Below, one piece after another: positions 45,001 to 56,314 of a DNA stretch of 64,000 bases; position 1 is the stretch's first letter, and each line of letters begins with the position of its first letter. The notes under the pieces were generated by a model that was given only the letters and a program-made list of their open reading frames with translations, made no database searches and was not told the DNA's origin. Where the stretch lies: contig NC_080671.1 in the NCBI RefSeq assembly GCF_030247195.1, forward strand, positions 88,162,370 through 88,226,369. Reading direction: 5' to 3'. The position numbers and the translations under genes are program-made. The stretch comes from Topomyia yanbarensis (lineage: Eukaryota > Arthropoda > Insecta > Diptera > Culicidae).

Positions 45001-45119
45001 AAGTCTAGCTAGCGGACCAACGTGTCTGAAGTTTGTATGGGATTTTTCGACAATTTACATGAAGAAAATCCACTAGCTCGCATTTTCGCCTCGTGGCACT
45101 GTATGCATCGCATTATCAC
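42063..45119. other. Anonymous DNA with low-copy-looking, GC-richer segments
   Basis: 42460-42720 and 43140-44330 are GC-richer, carry CTGCTGCTG-type triplets (about 43880) and show no copies elsewhere in the window. The longest plus-strand frame (43190-43714, 174 codons) has no recognisable domain and an unconvincing composition (many Cys, Ser, Phe and Arg with no pattern), so I do not call it. This may be host sequence such as intronic regulatory DNA. The rest is AT-rich. Confidence 0.3.
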
Positions 45120-45847
45120 TGTAAGTGAAAACAAGAAAGATAATTTAATTGTCTACAACTTTGTCGAAGACTGCTAATGAATCCGGCTTTGTTAAAAGAA
45201 GTTATTAAACTTTTAACGAAGTGATGTCTGAGTCAGTTTTGCATAGGACCTAGCAGTGCATGGTTGTGTATCAGTACTCGATTCCCACGAAATATACATT
45301 TTTGTGAAATAATCGTTAGGTTTAGCTCAATAGTAAGTTTAGAAGAAATATGGCATATAATACGAATTATATTTTGGTTAGAAAATTTTAGTTTCACCTG
45401 TGACCGCATAGAGGGCGCCAACACTAACTTTACATAGAAGAGAGATAGAACATCGAAATGTTCTGAAGAATTATTGAAAAATGCCTTTTCAACAACTTTG
45501 TGGAAGACACCTAATTTCTATCTCTTTCCGTTGAAAAGTTAGTGTTGGCGCCCTCTGTGTGGTCACAGGTGGAACTGAAATTTTCTAACCTAAACATAAC
45601 TCGTATCATGTGCTACAATTCTTCTGAACGTACTATTCATCTAAACATAACCTTTATTTCACAAGAATGTATATTTCGTGGGAATCGAGTACTGATACAC
45701 AACCATGCACTGCTAGGCCCCATGCAAAATTGGCTCAGACACCACTTCGTTAAAAGTTTAATAACTTCTTTTAACAAAGCCGGATTCACTAGCAGGTTTC
45801 GACAAAGTTGAAGACAATTGAATTATCTCTCTTAGTTTCACTTACAC
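45120..45847. repeat. Long inverted repeat, arms about 330 bp
   Basis: The arms 45120-45450 and 45518-45847 are reverse complements at roughly 80 percent identity by eye, separated by about 67 nt. Matching landmarks are AATCCGGCTTTGTTAAAAGA, GTGCATGGTTGTGTATCAGT, TCCCACGAAATATACATT and GGCGCCAACACTAACTTT. The mirrored reading frames (minus 45424-45233 and plus 45542-45811) encode near-identical peptides only because of the inversion. It is a foldback-type element, or an inverted duplication of one repeat. Its transcript would form a long, nearly continuous hairpin RNA. Confidence 0.85.
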
Positions 45848-46136
45848 TAGGGACTAGGAATCAACTCAGGGGTGGGCCGATTGGGGTTATTTTTTTCCTG
45901 TCACTCTATTGCACACGCATAATCGGTTCAGTGCCTAATTCACCTATATGTGGAGTACAAAATTTATTTTCCATAATTGTGTAGATAGAAACGTTATGTC
46001 TTCAGTAAAGTTGTGGCATATTATTGCAAACGAAATTGCTCAAGACATTGTATTGTATCAACATGAGTTTTTTTTTTACTTTATTCGATATTCTTTCACG
46101 TTCTTTGTATATTTTATAAATTGTTTACTGTATTAA

Positions 46137-46232
46137 GGGCCGATCAATTCACCCTCGCTCAGCGCTTAAGCCAAGTTTAAACGTACTGGAGAACCTAGTT
46201 TAAAAGTTAAACGAGGGCGAAGAAATCAGCCC
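46137..46232. repeat. 96-bp MITE with TAA target duplication
   Basis: GGGCCGATCAATTCACCCTC at the left and its diverged complement (CGAGGGCGAAGAAATCAGCCC) at the right are flanked by TAA (46134-46136 and 46233-46235). Three-base TAA duplications are typical of PIF/Harbinger-derived MITEs. The surrounding 45848-46560 is otherwise anonymous. Confidence 0.55.
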
Positions 46233-46559
46233 TAAAACACATATTTTTGAGTAACAAGATATCTTCCTATCGTTGAAATTAAATGGATATTGTTTGTAGT
46301 TGACAAGTTTTTAATATAGGTTCTCGACAGAATTGCTTCATTATCATTCGTGTTGATCTGTTTAGAGCGACCGGGGTATCTTCTCAAAGAGCTTTATAGT
46401 ATCGAGAAGGAAATATTTGTGAGCTGTCACGGTTGGTGAATGAATCAGATCGTATCGTTACTCGCTACTACCAGAGACAATTATTTTCATTTCTGGTGGT
46501 TAGAACACCCTACCGAAGCCAATTCGTGTGTGATAACCGCTAATGTCATGCAACGAGCC

Positions 46560-49540
46560 GACAATCTTGAACAGAAAGAATTGTGATTTTAGTCTGTTTC
46601 TATTAGTATTATTAATATTTCTATTTCAACATTGAGAAAGAAAGTGATCATTAGGATTCAGCCGGCTCCGTGGACTGACTGTAATTAACAATTTGTACAG
46701 CTCCGTGCCAATAATGGGGTCAATTGACCAAAAACCTGCCACCCACAGAACATTTTCTTTGGAAAACAAATTAGCCCTTATCAGCGCTATCAAACTTCAC
46801 GAACTAGTATTCTTCTTCGTCATTGGATGAACAAGGTATTTCGTTGCTTAGAATACTCGGTTATATTAATACCTTGTTCATCCAATGACGAAGAATATTT
46901 GGCAGGACACTGATGACTTATGACCATTGTAATAACAAAAAAATTAACTTTGAATGTCGGAATATATGGAATGAACTATAATATTTCACATGTTTATTAA
47001 TTTCGTATAATAGTTTATTTTTCATGCTTCATAATACAACTAATTTATTGAAACGCTAGTCTATTTTACCCACCATTATTCCTAGGATCCCATTAGATCC
47101 CCCAATGATTTATATATCAATCAATAGGGTATTTCTTGCTGAAGAACATAAAAAAATAAATTTAGCTGCTACTACCTGCTACTCTACAAACCATAGCCCC
47201 TTAAAGTTGGCAAAAAAACAAAAAAACAGGCATACATCCTAAAAACGAAGACATAGCGAGTTAATATATTCCGCAAAAAGGTGTGTTTTGAAAGCATCTA
47301 CAACTTTCTAGAGCATCAAAAAACTGTAAAAAATCAAATAAAAAAGTTGCAATTAAAACCACTTTTTAAGAGGGTATTCCGACATGTATTTCAGTTTCAC
47401 CCAATAACTTTTTTCGCTTAACAGATAGCCATTTCATTACTTCAACAAAGTTTCATAAAATCATTTCGTCTACAAACTTTCCATACATTCAATTTTGGCA
47501 ACAACTTGCAAAGTTATTTTTTTATCTGCGTATATACCCCCTTAAATCAAAATTTTCCAGCATTATATTAAACTACTCAAAAAATAGAGAAACCTTTCCG
47601 AAGACATCAAAGTGCTATAACCAATAGTTTCGTCGCAAATATTAATGTCCGACTTTTTTGATTCCGTCCCGCTGTGCGACGGGTCGAAATTGGCGATTTT
47701 AAATCATCAAACTGAAGCTCATTCCGAATTAATTCCCGCTAATTACATGGACCGAGCCACTAATCTTGAACAGTTTTTGTTTGAAGCTTCTTCTCTTTGA
47801 CGATGGAAGTAAACTGATTTCATTCGATGGTCAGCTCATTTAGCGGGGTTTTGATAAAAATCCGTTATTTTTTGGAAAATGCTAGAATTTGATGTAACGT
47901 TGATAAAATAATCTACAAACAAGAGGAATCAATATAGAATAGCTTTCAAATCTCCATAGATAACTTTATTTTACAATAAGTTATAACAGATAAACAAAAT
48001 GACCTTTTAAAGTGTAATATACGAAAACTTTTCTTGCGGTTAAAATGATAACAGTTATCTGAGACGGTTTAAAAATTTCGAAGAAATTTTCTAACATAAA
48101 ACATCGCATATTCTGATATATTAATTTTTAGAAATGCGGTCGCCTGGAAGTTATTATGGAGGAAAAAAATAGTAGCAGACAATGTGTTTTGAGAGTTGTT
48201 GAAAGTGTCCTTTAAAACAACTTTGTTGAAGGCACGTATGAAGCAAACCGACCTAAAAATCGATATTTACGAATTTTTCATATAATAAATTTTCTTCAAA
48301 ATAACATTTTATTTAAGTTTCAGGAACTCGTGCTTTCGACAAAATCTGAATATTATTGTTTATGAAAAACGAGAGATTGATCATATACAGTAATATCAAA
48401 ATAACACTCTCGAAAACTTTACTGAAAACATGAAGTTTCGAACTAAATTTGTTTGAAAAATAAATTCTCCATTACTACTTCTAAGAGGTTATATGTTAAA
48501 TGTTTTATCAGAAGCTGTTGTAGCTCAAAGATACTAAATCTACAAAGTTGACGGTTTCGAAATGATATAATCTTAATAATCTTATCATTGATAATATAAC
48601 AAAAATCAAATACTTATTAAAACCATCCCGATCTACTAGATACCAACTAAAACGCCATTTTTCATAATTTTTTTTTAAAAAGTTAGAAAGTGTTATTTTT
48701 GTTATTGATCATATTAATTTTCCGTCTCAACTTTACGCATTCTAAAAAAACATTTTGAGCAAATTGAATTTTTATGCAATTTTATTGGCATTAAACCTAT
48801 TCCAACTTCGCTTTCCACTCGAAAAAATGTTACTTGTCCACATGAGCTCAACAAGATTGGAATTCTTACGGTTCTGATTAGTTTCAGAACGCCGGAAACA
48901 GTTTCTATTAGAGGTACCCGATTACGAGATCAGTTACAGGATCATATTCCTACTATTTTGAAAAGATTTCTGTGAAACTTAAGACAATCAATTTATTTAA
49001 AATTGATCAAAAAATTATTATTCGAAAATTTAATTAAATTAATCAGTATCAATAAGTTCTTCAATAAAATTAATTTTGGTAAAACTCCCAAAACTCTCCC
49101 TTGGCTACGCCAATGTATTAGTCAGCCTTGTTGGATGGCCAGAGATTATATTTCAATATCGAGACAGAAGATGAGTATTATGATTCAGTCGGTTTCGTGG
49201 ACTTACTGTAATCAATAGTTTGTAGAGATCCGTGCTAGTAAAGATGGCCAATTGGAACAAAAGTCTCCTGCCGAGAGAACTTTTTCTTTAGAAAGCAAAT
49301 TAGCTGTTATAAGCGCTTATCAAACCATCAACCAAGAATTAAAGTTGAAAATCTTTTTCTTCAGGACTTAGTATTTTTATATCGAAATTAGTACATGGCA
49401 AAAACCGATTTTAAATCATCTGACTAAAGCTCATTTCTAATTGACCACAAATCTTGAACAGTTTTTTGTTAGCAACTTCACCTCTTTGACGATGGAAGTA
49501 AACTGATTCCATTCGTCGGCCTGCCCAGTTAACTTCGAAC
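46560..49540. repeat. Diverged internal duplications
   Basis: 46640-46800 (AGCCGGCTCCGTGGACTGAC and ACATTTTCTTTGGAAAACAA) recurs, strongly diverged, at 49170-49340 (AGTCGGTTTCGTGGACTTAC and ACTTTTTCTTTAGAAAGCAA). 47690-47850 (GGCGATTTTAAATCATCAAA, then TTTGACGATGGAAGTAAACT) recurs at 49410-49540. The intervening 47850-49100 is very AT-rich with nothing recognisable. The order suggests two decayed copies of one unknown element. No protein similarity was seen. Confidence 0.5.
46808..46897. repeat. Near-perfect 30-bp hairpin
   Basis: The arms 46808-46840 and 46868-46897 pair perfectly over about 30 bp except for a 3-nt insertion in the left arm (core GTCATTGGATGAACAAGGTA), with a 27-nt loop. 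Size and shape are those of a microRNA precursor, but equally of a tiny palindromic MITE. It sits inside the diverged duplication region, where the paralogue near 49330 lacks it. Confidence 0.65.
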
Positions 49541-49839
49541 GTAAACTAAGCCGAGTACAAAACCAGGGGTCTTATTTGTGTTACATTCGTACAGGCTACA
49601 CCACACATACGCTCGCTATGTCTGGATGCGGTAAAGGAGGAAAGGTTAAGGGAAAATCAAATTCTGTTCATTTGATATTTGTAACCAGTTTCCTGTCGGC
49701 CGAATCCACCTTCCGCTGAGAAAGGACACGTTCAAACGAGCATGTCGGTGCCGGAGCATCCGTCTAGTTGGCGCCGCAATGGAATGTTTCCCCACCGAAA
49801 TATTGAACGGAGAAAAATCTGTTCTTAATTTCATGAACA
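49541..49839. other. Anonymous spacer
   Basis: A GC-richer piece at 49690-49800 resembles no element in the window. No gene is supported. Confidence 0.3.
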
Positions 49840-51480
49840 AAAGTTCATAATTGCGTAAAATGAACGATTTACGAAAATCGTGATCAAGTTCCTGAAATTG
49901 TGAATATTAAACCTCGTATTCATGAAACTATTTGTGTTTCAAAAGAAAGTTCGCCTCGAATACATACATGGCGTTACATTCGAATGTTTTGTTGGGTTAC
50001 TGTTGTTGTTCCATGGACATGTTCATTTTTATGTTATGATTCTTGTTCATAATTTAGGAATACACAGTCAAACGATGTGCATAGTTTCAGAAGCTTATTC
50101 GCGGTTTTTGTGATTTCTCATCACGTTACCGTGTTATCTTATTCATGAGTTTACTATCGGATTTTTCTGTCAGACTGGGGGGATTTATGTTCATGATTTC
50201 AGGATCTTAGTTGCGAATTTCGTAATTTCTATTCTCGTGATCGTCATGTTTTAGTCATGAGTCGAGTGATTCATGTTCTTGATGTCAGGATCTTAGTCAC
50301 GAATTTTGATATTTGCATCATGAGTAACGCGATTTATGTTCATGGCTTCAGAATCTTTGCCATGATTTTCGTAATTTCTATTAACGTTGTAGTGACATTT
50401 TAGTGACGAATAGAGATTTATGTTTATTTATGTTCTTGATTTTAGGATCTTAGTCACTATTTTCGTAATTTCTGTTAGCATTATCGTGATATTTTATTCT
50501 AGAGCTTACTTTCGAGTTTGACATCTGGACTAATGTGAGTCATGTACAAGATATCAGCAGTTTTATTCTGTGAACTATATCAAGAACATGATTTGGTGTG
50601 CTCAACGCGGTTGTTGTCAAGACATCACACTGAACCTTATAAAATGAATAACGATGTTTGCGATCCTAATAGTTTTCTTATCTACTGCTCGAAAAAGTGC
50701 ATGGAACAAAAATAGTTCCACAAATAATACCTCAAATTTTGTGATCACGTGAAAATTTCATTACCATGTTGCATGAAATTAAAAATGATTCCCGAGCAAA
50801 TTCTCACAGGCTCAAACACCATGCAACCCCATAAAAAGATCATGAATGTGGTCCGTTTCAAATTTTACAACCATTAAAACGCCATAAAATGGTCTCAATA
50901 ACCCATAGATACACCAAAGCATGATTTTAACATGGGATATACTGGACCATGGCAATGATGTTTTTTGATGGGTTGATCCCATCACAAACACTATCAAAAT
51001 ATCTTATAATGGGGATGAATCCGGTCCATGTACTTATCGTTTGTTCGGGTTAAGAATATATTCCAAATCTTACAAGCACACAAAATAGATCTTAAATCAT
51101 GTATTAGTAATCATGAACCAGTTCACGAATCCATGAATAATATTTCATGATTTTGTGAACTGTTTGACGAGCATGAATGGTCTGACGTGACTGTTGTACC
51201 AGGTTTAATGAACCAGTTCACCAATACATGAATAATATTTTATGATTTCGTGAACTATTTCACGAACACGAATGGAAAGTTATGACTATTATATTAAGTA
51301 TCATGAACCAGGTCACGAATGCATGTAAGTTTTTTAATTATTTTATAAACTATTTTATGACTTTGAATATTTGATGGTGTATAATGATTAGGAATCGAAC
51401 CAGTTCATGAATACACAAGTAATATTTGATGATGTTGTGAACTATTTCACGAGTATGTATATTGGATCGTGACTACTATT
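49840..51480. repeat. Composite tandem-repeat element, copy 2 (inverted relative to copy 1)
   Basis: The 80-bp type units come first, in reverse orientation (49840-50530; for example ATTTCGTAATTTCTATTCTCGTG and CATGATTTCAGGATCTTAGT). They are followed by the 110-bp type units (51090-51480; for example CATGAATAATATTTCATGAT and GTGAACTATTTCACGA). This is exactly the reverse-complement order of 10625-12460. The last 110-bp unit is cut at 51480 by an I-clade LINE insertion and resumes at about 53578. The piece 50620-51080 between the two types is less repetitive. Confidence 0.7.
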
Positions 51481-51508
51481 TTTTTTATTCAATTCGTTTA
51501 TTTGATAA

Positions 51509-51765
51509 GGGACCATTCATAAATAACGTAACGCTTTTAGGGGGAGGGGGTACGATAAGTTGTGACAAGTTGTGACATAGGGGGGGGGGGGTAAGGGGGA
51601 GTTAACTAGATCGTAACGTAACATGTTTTCATCGAAGAAAAAAATTTTTTTCTTGGAATTAGTTACGTAACAGGGGAGGGGGGATGGAAAAAATTGTGAC
51701 AATTTGTTACATAGGGGAGTCAATTTTGGGCAATCTTTGCGTTATGTAATTTATGAATTGGTCCC
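51509..51765. mobile_element. 257-bp MITE, PIF/Harbinger-type, TAA TSD
   Basis: GGGACCATTCATAAATAACG at the left and its diverged complement ending ATGAATTGGTCCC at the right are terminal inverted repeats. TAA lies on both sides (51506-51508 and 51766-51768). The interior has long G runs and paired GTGACAA phrases. It splits the 3' tail of the host LINE between TCAAATAAACGAA and the stem-loop, a junction that is uninterrupted in the related insertion at 29144-29199. Confidence 0.75.
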
Positions 51766-51768
51766 TAA

Positions 51769-51796
51769 GGCACGTTTGCGTTAGTTTAAAGGTGTC
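51769..51796 (-). promoter_or_regulatory. 3' terminal stem-loop of the truncated I-clade LINE
   Basis: On the minus strand, GACAC and GTGCC form a five-pair stem with one mismatch around a loop containing AAACTAACGC. TATCAAATAAACGAATTGAA follows once the MITE (51509-51765) is set aside (tail at 51481-51507). This is the same arrangement as in the other three insertions. Confidence 0.65.
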
Positions 51797-51876
51797 AATT
51801 TTGCTTTACATTTTAAATTTACATGTTGATTTTTTGTAATATAAACTAATGAGATTTTATAGCTATCTTATACACA

Positions 51877-52226
51877 GGGTAAGGTGGGGCAAATCCGACC
51901 GTTGGGTAAACCCGACCCCCCTCTGTTATCGGAAATCGGAAGCACTGCGCGAACTAACATCAATGTTGTCGTGTAGAGCATCGAAAATAATCATAATGGT
52001 GGTATGACAGAATTTTATTAGTCTACATTGAGATGCTGAAATGACAATAAGCGTGTTTTTACAACTTTTGATTTGATTTTTGGGCATCATTGACTACATG
52101 ATATTTCTGATTGTTAAAGTGATTTCATAAAAAATGTAAGTAGATTTAAATTCTTTGATTAAAGTCCTAAAGTGAGCATTTTACAGCCAAAACCATTTAC
52201 TAGGTCTGATTTGCCCCACCTTACCC
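51877..52226. mobile_element. 350-bp TIR element with 8-bp TSD
   Basis: GGGTAAGGTGGGGCAAATC at the left and its complement at the right (GATTTGCCCCACCTTACCC with one difference) are flanked by an exact 8-bp duplication TATACACA (51869-51876 and 52227-52234). An 8-bp duplication points to hAT-like transposition, whereas the terminal sequence resembles the G-rich TIRs of the other elements in this window. No coding sequence is present. It lies in the 3' UTR of the truncated I-clade LINE. Confidence 0.7.
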
Positions 52227-53275
52227 TATACACAAGGGGGTAATATAATTTTCGTAAGATTAGGGGGGTCATTAAGTTTTTATGACAATATGGTTTGACA
52301 TTTTCAGACATTTTAATTCATGATTAATTAGTGTTATTTTTAGGTGGTAGTAGAGTTGGGCATTTTCAACGAGATTATGTAAAACAATAATTAAAACTAG
52401 AAGAGACAGGAAGAGCTAAATGCTTCTGGAAGATTCTGGTGGGGGGGGGAAGTAGGGGTGATACTTCTGGGTATAAGAGTCAGGGGAGGGAGGGTGGACA
52501 AAGATGACAGGGATGAGAAAATTAGAAACTTTCAGTTTTGGGCATCGGGAGATCAACGGCATAGATTACAGACTCGGGTGGCCTTCATCAGGAAGAATCA
52601 TGTACTGGGACGCTGGGTGGCCTCCTCAAAACGGCAGAGTTTTCTCCAAACGATTTCGTAGTACGGCTCAGGTGTGAGCCGACAACGCTTCGAAATGCAC
52701 GTGTGATATTTGTGCTGTACTGCCCATAAAAGCATAAGAGTCCATTATTTAAAAATAGCAAGCCGAGAAAAACGCTGTTCAAAATTTACATTTTCATTGA
52801 ACCTTATGGATGGGACAAACATGTTGATCGCGCCAATGTCAGGTCCTACGTTGTATACTCTCCGTCTTTCGGTCTGAATATTCAATTCTACGATATAAAA
52901 CAAACTACATTTATTTGGCGAATTATGAACTACCTCCCGAGAGGCATCCTGCCTCCTCAGAGGTCGAAATGCAAGAGATACATAATCTACATTAAACTTA
53001 CAAACTATAGAAGGAAAAGCTATTTGGTGCTAAAAAATTTCAGCTCGTGAAACATTTCACCGATTACGGTATAATGGAACGCTTCCAATGACACACTGTT
53101 CGCCATTCTATGTTTAACTTTTGCTTATATATTGATAACAGTGACGTTTGCTGGGTACCCCAAACAATATCCATTTGTTTAAACGAGTCTCAACACATGT
53201 TTTGGTATTTTTTCGATATTTTCCAAACAAACCTGGTAATTCTACTTGTGAATTGTGATTCAGTGGTGATACAGA

Positions 53276-53562
53276 TTACAATCCAACAGATAACTCATTT
53301 TCGACAAAAATCCATATGGGACTCTTATGCTTTACGAGGGACATATAGAGGAGATCGCGGCTTGCCAGTACATCTCGAACCGGGACGTTGATTGGTCTTC
53401 CTCGGGTCCGCAGGGTATCCATTAGCCGAAACCTGGCGGAATTGTATTCGGTGCACGCCCAGATAATATGCTCGATGTCTTGATAGCCGTCGCCACAAGC
53501 GCAGATACCTCTATCCACGAGCCCAACACGCTGAAGATGTGCTTCCAGCGTGTAATGGTTAT
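53276..53562 (-). pseudogene. I-clade LINE ORF2, C-terminal fragment
   Basis: The minus-strand translation HYTLEAHLQRVGLVDRGICA, followed by CACGDGYQDIEHIIWAC (a C-x-C-x7-H-x4-C zinc-binding pattern) and VPVRDVLASRDLLYMS, matches the C-terminal part of the LINE at 40707-41084. The frame stays open past the expected C-terminus to 53276. The frame upstream of 53562 is flanking repeat DNA, not LINE. It is a fragment with no activity of its own. Confidence 0.85.
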
Positions 53563-53577
53563 CGTGACTACTATTAT

Positions 53578-54521
53578 TAAGAATAAAAATGCTATATAGC
53601 ATCTCAAGTTCATGGCTGTCGATCAATTTTGTATATATGCAAATCGCCCTGAATATGTAATATAAATTTTCACCATTATATTGAACATAACCAGCCATGG
53701 AAACTAGACAGTTTGGACAAATGAGAAAGGTACAATTGCACCACTAGGTGGATTAAAACAGGTTTTTTCCCAAAGTGCCAATGGCAAAAAATTCAATTGT
53801 AGTGGTAAGGGGTCAACAATTGTCCAAACTATGTGAAATTTGGCATCCGAGCTAACTTTGACACATGTCACAATATGAAAGCTGGCTTGGAGAATTATAA
53901 AAAATCGCAATACCGCACACTGTACAAACACTAACATCAAATAACTTTACTTTAAAAAGTCACGAAATACTCTTAACAGAAAAATATGAGGACTTAATTT
54001 GGTAGCAAATTCGTTCCAAGTTCGTTTGGTTTGATGAATATAATTGCATACTTTGGGTTGTTTTTATGTCTCAGCATCATTAGTTCATCTTTAGTTGCTT
54101 TAAATTAATCAAAATTCATGGTTGAAAAAAATGACACAGAAAACATGAGAATTTATTCGGCTGTTCAGTCAGATAAATTTTAGCGAATACTAAGTACGTT
54201 TTGTAACGTCCAATCGTTTCGACCGTTGGTTTCGGTCCTCTTCAGAGGAAATCTAAAAATATATATTTTTTTCCTATTTTATTTCGACTATATATAGTCA
54301 CGTATTATTTTTTTTATATTTTAACGACATTTAATTAGCTAGAGATTACTGGGTAGGGAAAGTTATGAAAATTTATAACCATAGTACTCAAGTGAGAGCA
54401 AGGATGTGAAGTATACAGATCGGAAAACTTGAAGTGGCAGGGTAATTAGAACAGGCATGATACCTTTTTGTCTTCTGTTGATGGGGGTCGAGCTTAGGCA
54501 GCATAACTACGAACGACTCAC
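53578..54521. other. Anonymous DNA
   Basis: The end of the composite repeat is followed by AT-rich DNA. 53815-53881 recurs inverted at 55611-55675 (phrases GTGTCAAAGTTAGC and ATAGTTTGGACA), inside the hAT-type element. The third hammerhead-like copy (54215-54245) is here. No gene is supported. Confidence 0.35.
54215..54245 (-). ncRNA. Hammerhead-like motif, copy 3 (Penelope type)
   Basis: On the minus strand CTGAAGA (54245-54239) is followed by one free G, a perfect 5-bp helix GACCG/CGGTC with a 7-nt loop, and GAAACG (54220-54215). This is the best preserved of the three copies: both core strands are intact. The layout matches minimal hammerheads described in Penelope-like elements. The unpaired G next to the core is a departure in all three copies. 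Confidence 0.45.
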
Positions 54522-56314
54522 GTCCACCAACATGCCTCATGGTAAAGACAGACTTGTCCCTCTTTACCGTGTCGGTTCTCATGGTAAAGAAGGACCATGT
54601 CTGTCTTTATTAGGGTTCGTCGCGGTTGCGGTAATTACCGCAACCGCGCGGTATTTACCGCACCCGCACCGCAAAAACTGCGGTGCGGTGAGACTCTTTT
54701 TCCCGCGGTTGCGGTGCGGGAGATGAGCATTTACCGCGCGGTATTACCGCAACCGCACTACAAAAAATAATTGATAAAGTCTGCAGTCTGCATTAAAAAG
54801 TGAATTCAAACTATGACTTTTACAATTTGAGAAGGACGCAACTAGATTTATTTTCTGAACGAATGCTTAGCAATGTCATTATTAGGAACATCTCTCTCTC
54901 AGAACGTTCGAGTTTTATTTATTATCCTACAATAGAGAAACATGATAAACATTTAATTGAATATCCATAGACTTGACAATGATTTGAAAAGAAATCCGAA
55001 TTTAATCAGTATTCGACCTATCGCTACTTGATTTTTTTACATTTTGGTCATTCAAATATGATAAAACATACTGTTACTAACAAATAAAATCTATAAGCTG
55101 TGTCCACTATAATTTGGAACCATTTTTTTTTTACATATTTTGAAAACTATTTATTCTATACTTCAAAGAAAAAATTTACAAGCGAACCTTTTCAAATACA
55201 TAAAACGCAAAATCCAATAATTGAAAAACAATTAAATTTTACTGTCAAATCCAATTACAAAATGTATCATTTCTCCTGATTCCTCGTGGCAATCGTGGAA
55301 TTATGAATCGTTTTCGAAGACATTTTTTCAACTGTGAATTTTGATTAATTTGGGGAACTTAGAGATGAACTAATTATACTACAACTTAAAAATAATCCAA
55401 AGAATGTAATTATCATCATCAAACCGAACGAATTTGGAGGAATTTTTTTTCGCGTGCCTCAATTGTTCGTCCAACTGGGAATAATTTCTACCAAATTAAC
55501 AAATAATATTTTTTAGTTAGGAGTTATTTTGTAACTTTTTGAAAGCTTTCGAAGTTAGTGTAGGGCATTACGATTTTTTGTGTTTCTCAAAGTCTCCCTC
55601 AAGGTCTTCCTTCATATTGTGACAAGTGTCAAAGTTAGCCCAGATGCCAAATTTTGCATAGTTTGGACATCTTTTGCCTTATTTGAAAATTTATCTCGAA
55701 ACTTTAACGTAGGGGTTAGGTATTTTTACATAGAATCTGTATACAAAGTTTGAAAGAAATCGGTTAAGTAGTTTTTGAATGGCAGGTAACACCACAAATC
55801 ATGTTTTGTTTCGTTCTACAGAAAGCTTCGTCACCGAGTCGTTTGTCGATATTTTTGCATGGAAAAATTACAGCATCTTATTGAAATGATACACTATAAT
55901 GTACAAATTTTTTGATCAGTTCGCTTCACGCAAAGTTTAAAAAATCGACAAAAAGTGTTTTTTCCTACGCCAAAACCCTTACCCCTCTTAATAAAACTTG
56001 CAAAGTTGAATATTTTCCTAAATGTTACATTCTGAGGAGTCCGTCAAAGATGATTTTCGTGTAAATAAGATTAACATTTTACTATAAATGGCTATACAAA
56101 ATAAATGAATAATTTTTCAGCACAATTTTTAAAATATATGATTTTTACCGCATTTACCGCATTACCGCGCGGTGCGGTGCGGTAAATGCAATGCGGTTGC
56201 GGTAAGCGGTGCGGATTCATTATTTTTTTGCGGTTGCGGTGCGGACTATCCATTTACCGCCCACATCCGCACCGCGACGAACCCTAGTCTTTATCATGAG
56301 GCTTGTTGGTGGAC
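54522..56314. repeat. Hairpin element split by a hAT-type insertion
   Basis: The left arm 54522-54553 (GTCCACCAACATGCCTCATG and on) pairs with 54599-54610 joined to 56295-56314 when the insertion and one copy of its TSD are left out: 30 of 32 positions match. The original structure was a palindrome of about 109 bp with a 45-nt loop (54554-54598), similar in size to those at 182-266 and 46808-46897. Confidence 0.7.
54611..56286. mobile_element. 1,676-bp hAT-type non-autonomous element
   Basis: The TIRs TAGGGTTCGTCGCGGTTGCG and the complement ending CGCGACGAACCCTA are flanked by an exact 8-bp duplication GTCTTTAT (54603-54610 and 56287-56294), the length expected for hAT transposition. Both ends carry dense clusters of GCGGT/ACCGC phrases (54620-54765 and 56145-56280), probably transposase-binding sites. 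They give GC-rich ends to an AT-rich body. No transposase frame is visible. An interior piece (55611-55675) has an inverted relative at 53815-53881, which shows that the body includes other repeat DNA. Confidence 0.85.

Larger units (their letters stand above)
51481..53562 (-). mobile_element. 5'-truncated I-clade LINE with 15-bp TSD
   Basis: A perfect 15-bp duplication, ATCGTGACTACTATT, flanks it at 51466-51480 and 53563-53577. The minus-strand insert begins inside the C-terminal domain of ORF2, continues into a long 3' UTR and ends in poly(A), read as the T run 51481-51486 on the plus strand. Two MITEs (51509-51765 and 51877-52226) entered it later, so its own length is about 1.46 kb. It links an ORF2-coding I-clade sequence to the terminal stem-loop and TCAAATAAACGAA tail shared with the half-LINEs. 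Confidence 0.8.

Noticed and set aside
45233..45811. Two near-identical small proteins on opposite strands
   Set aside because: They arise because the arms of the long inverted repeat are reverse complements; not two genes.
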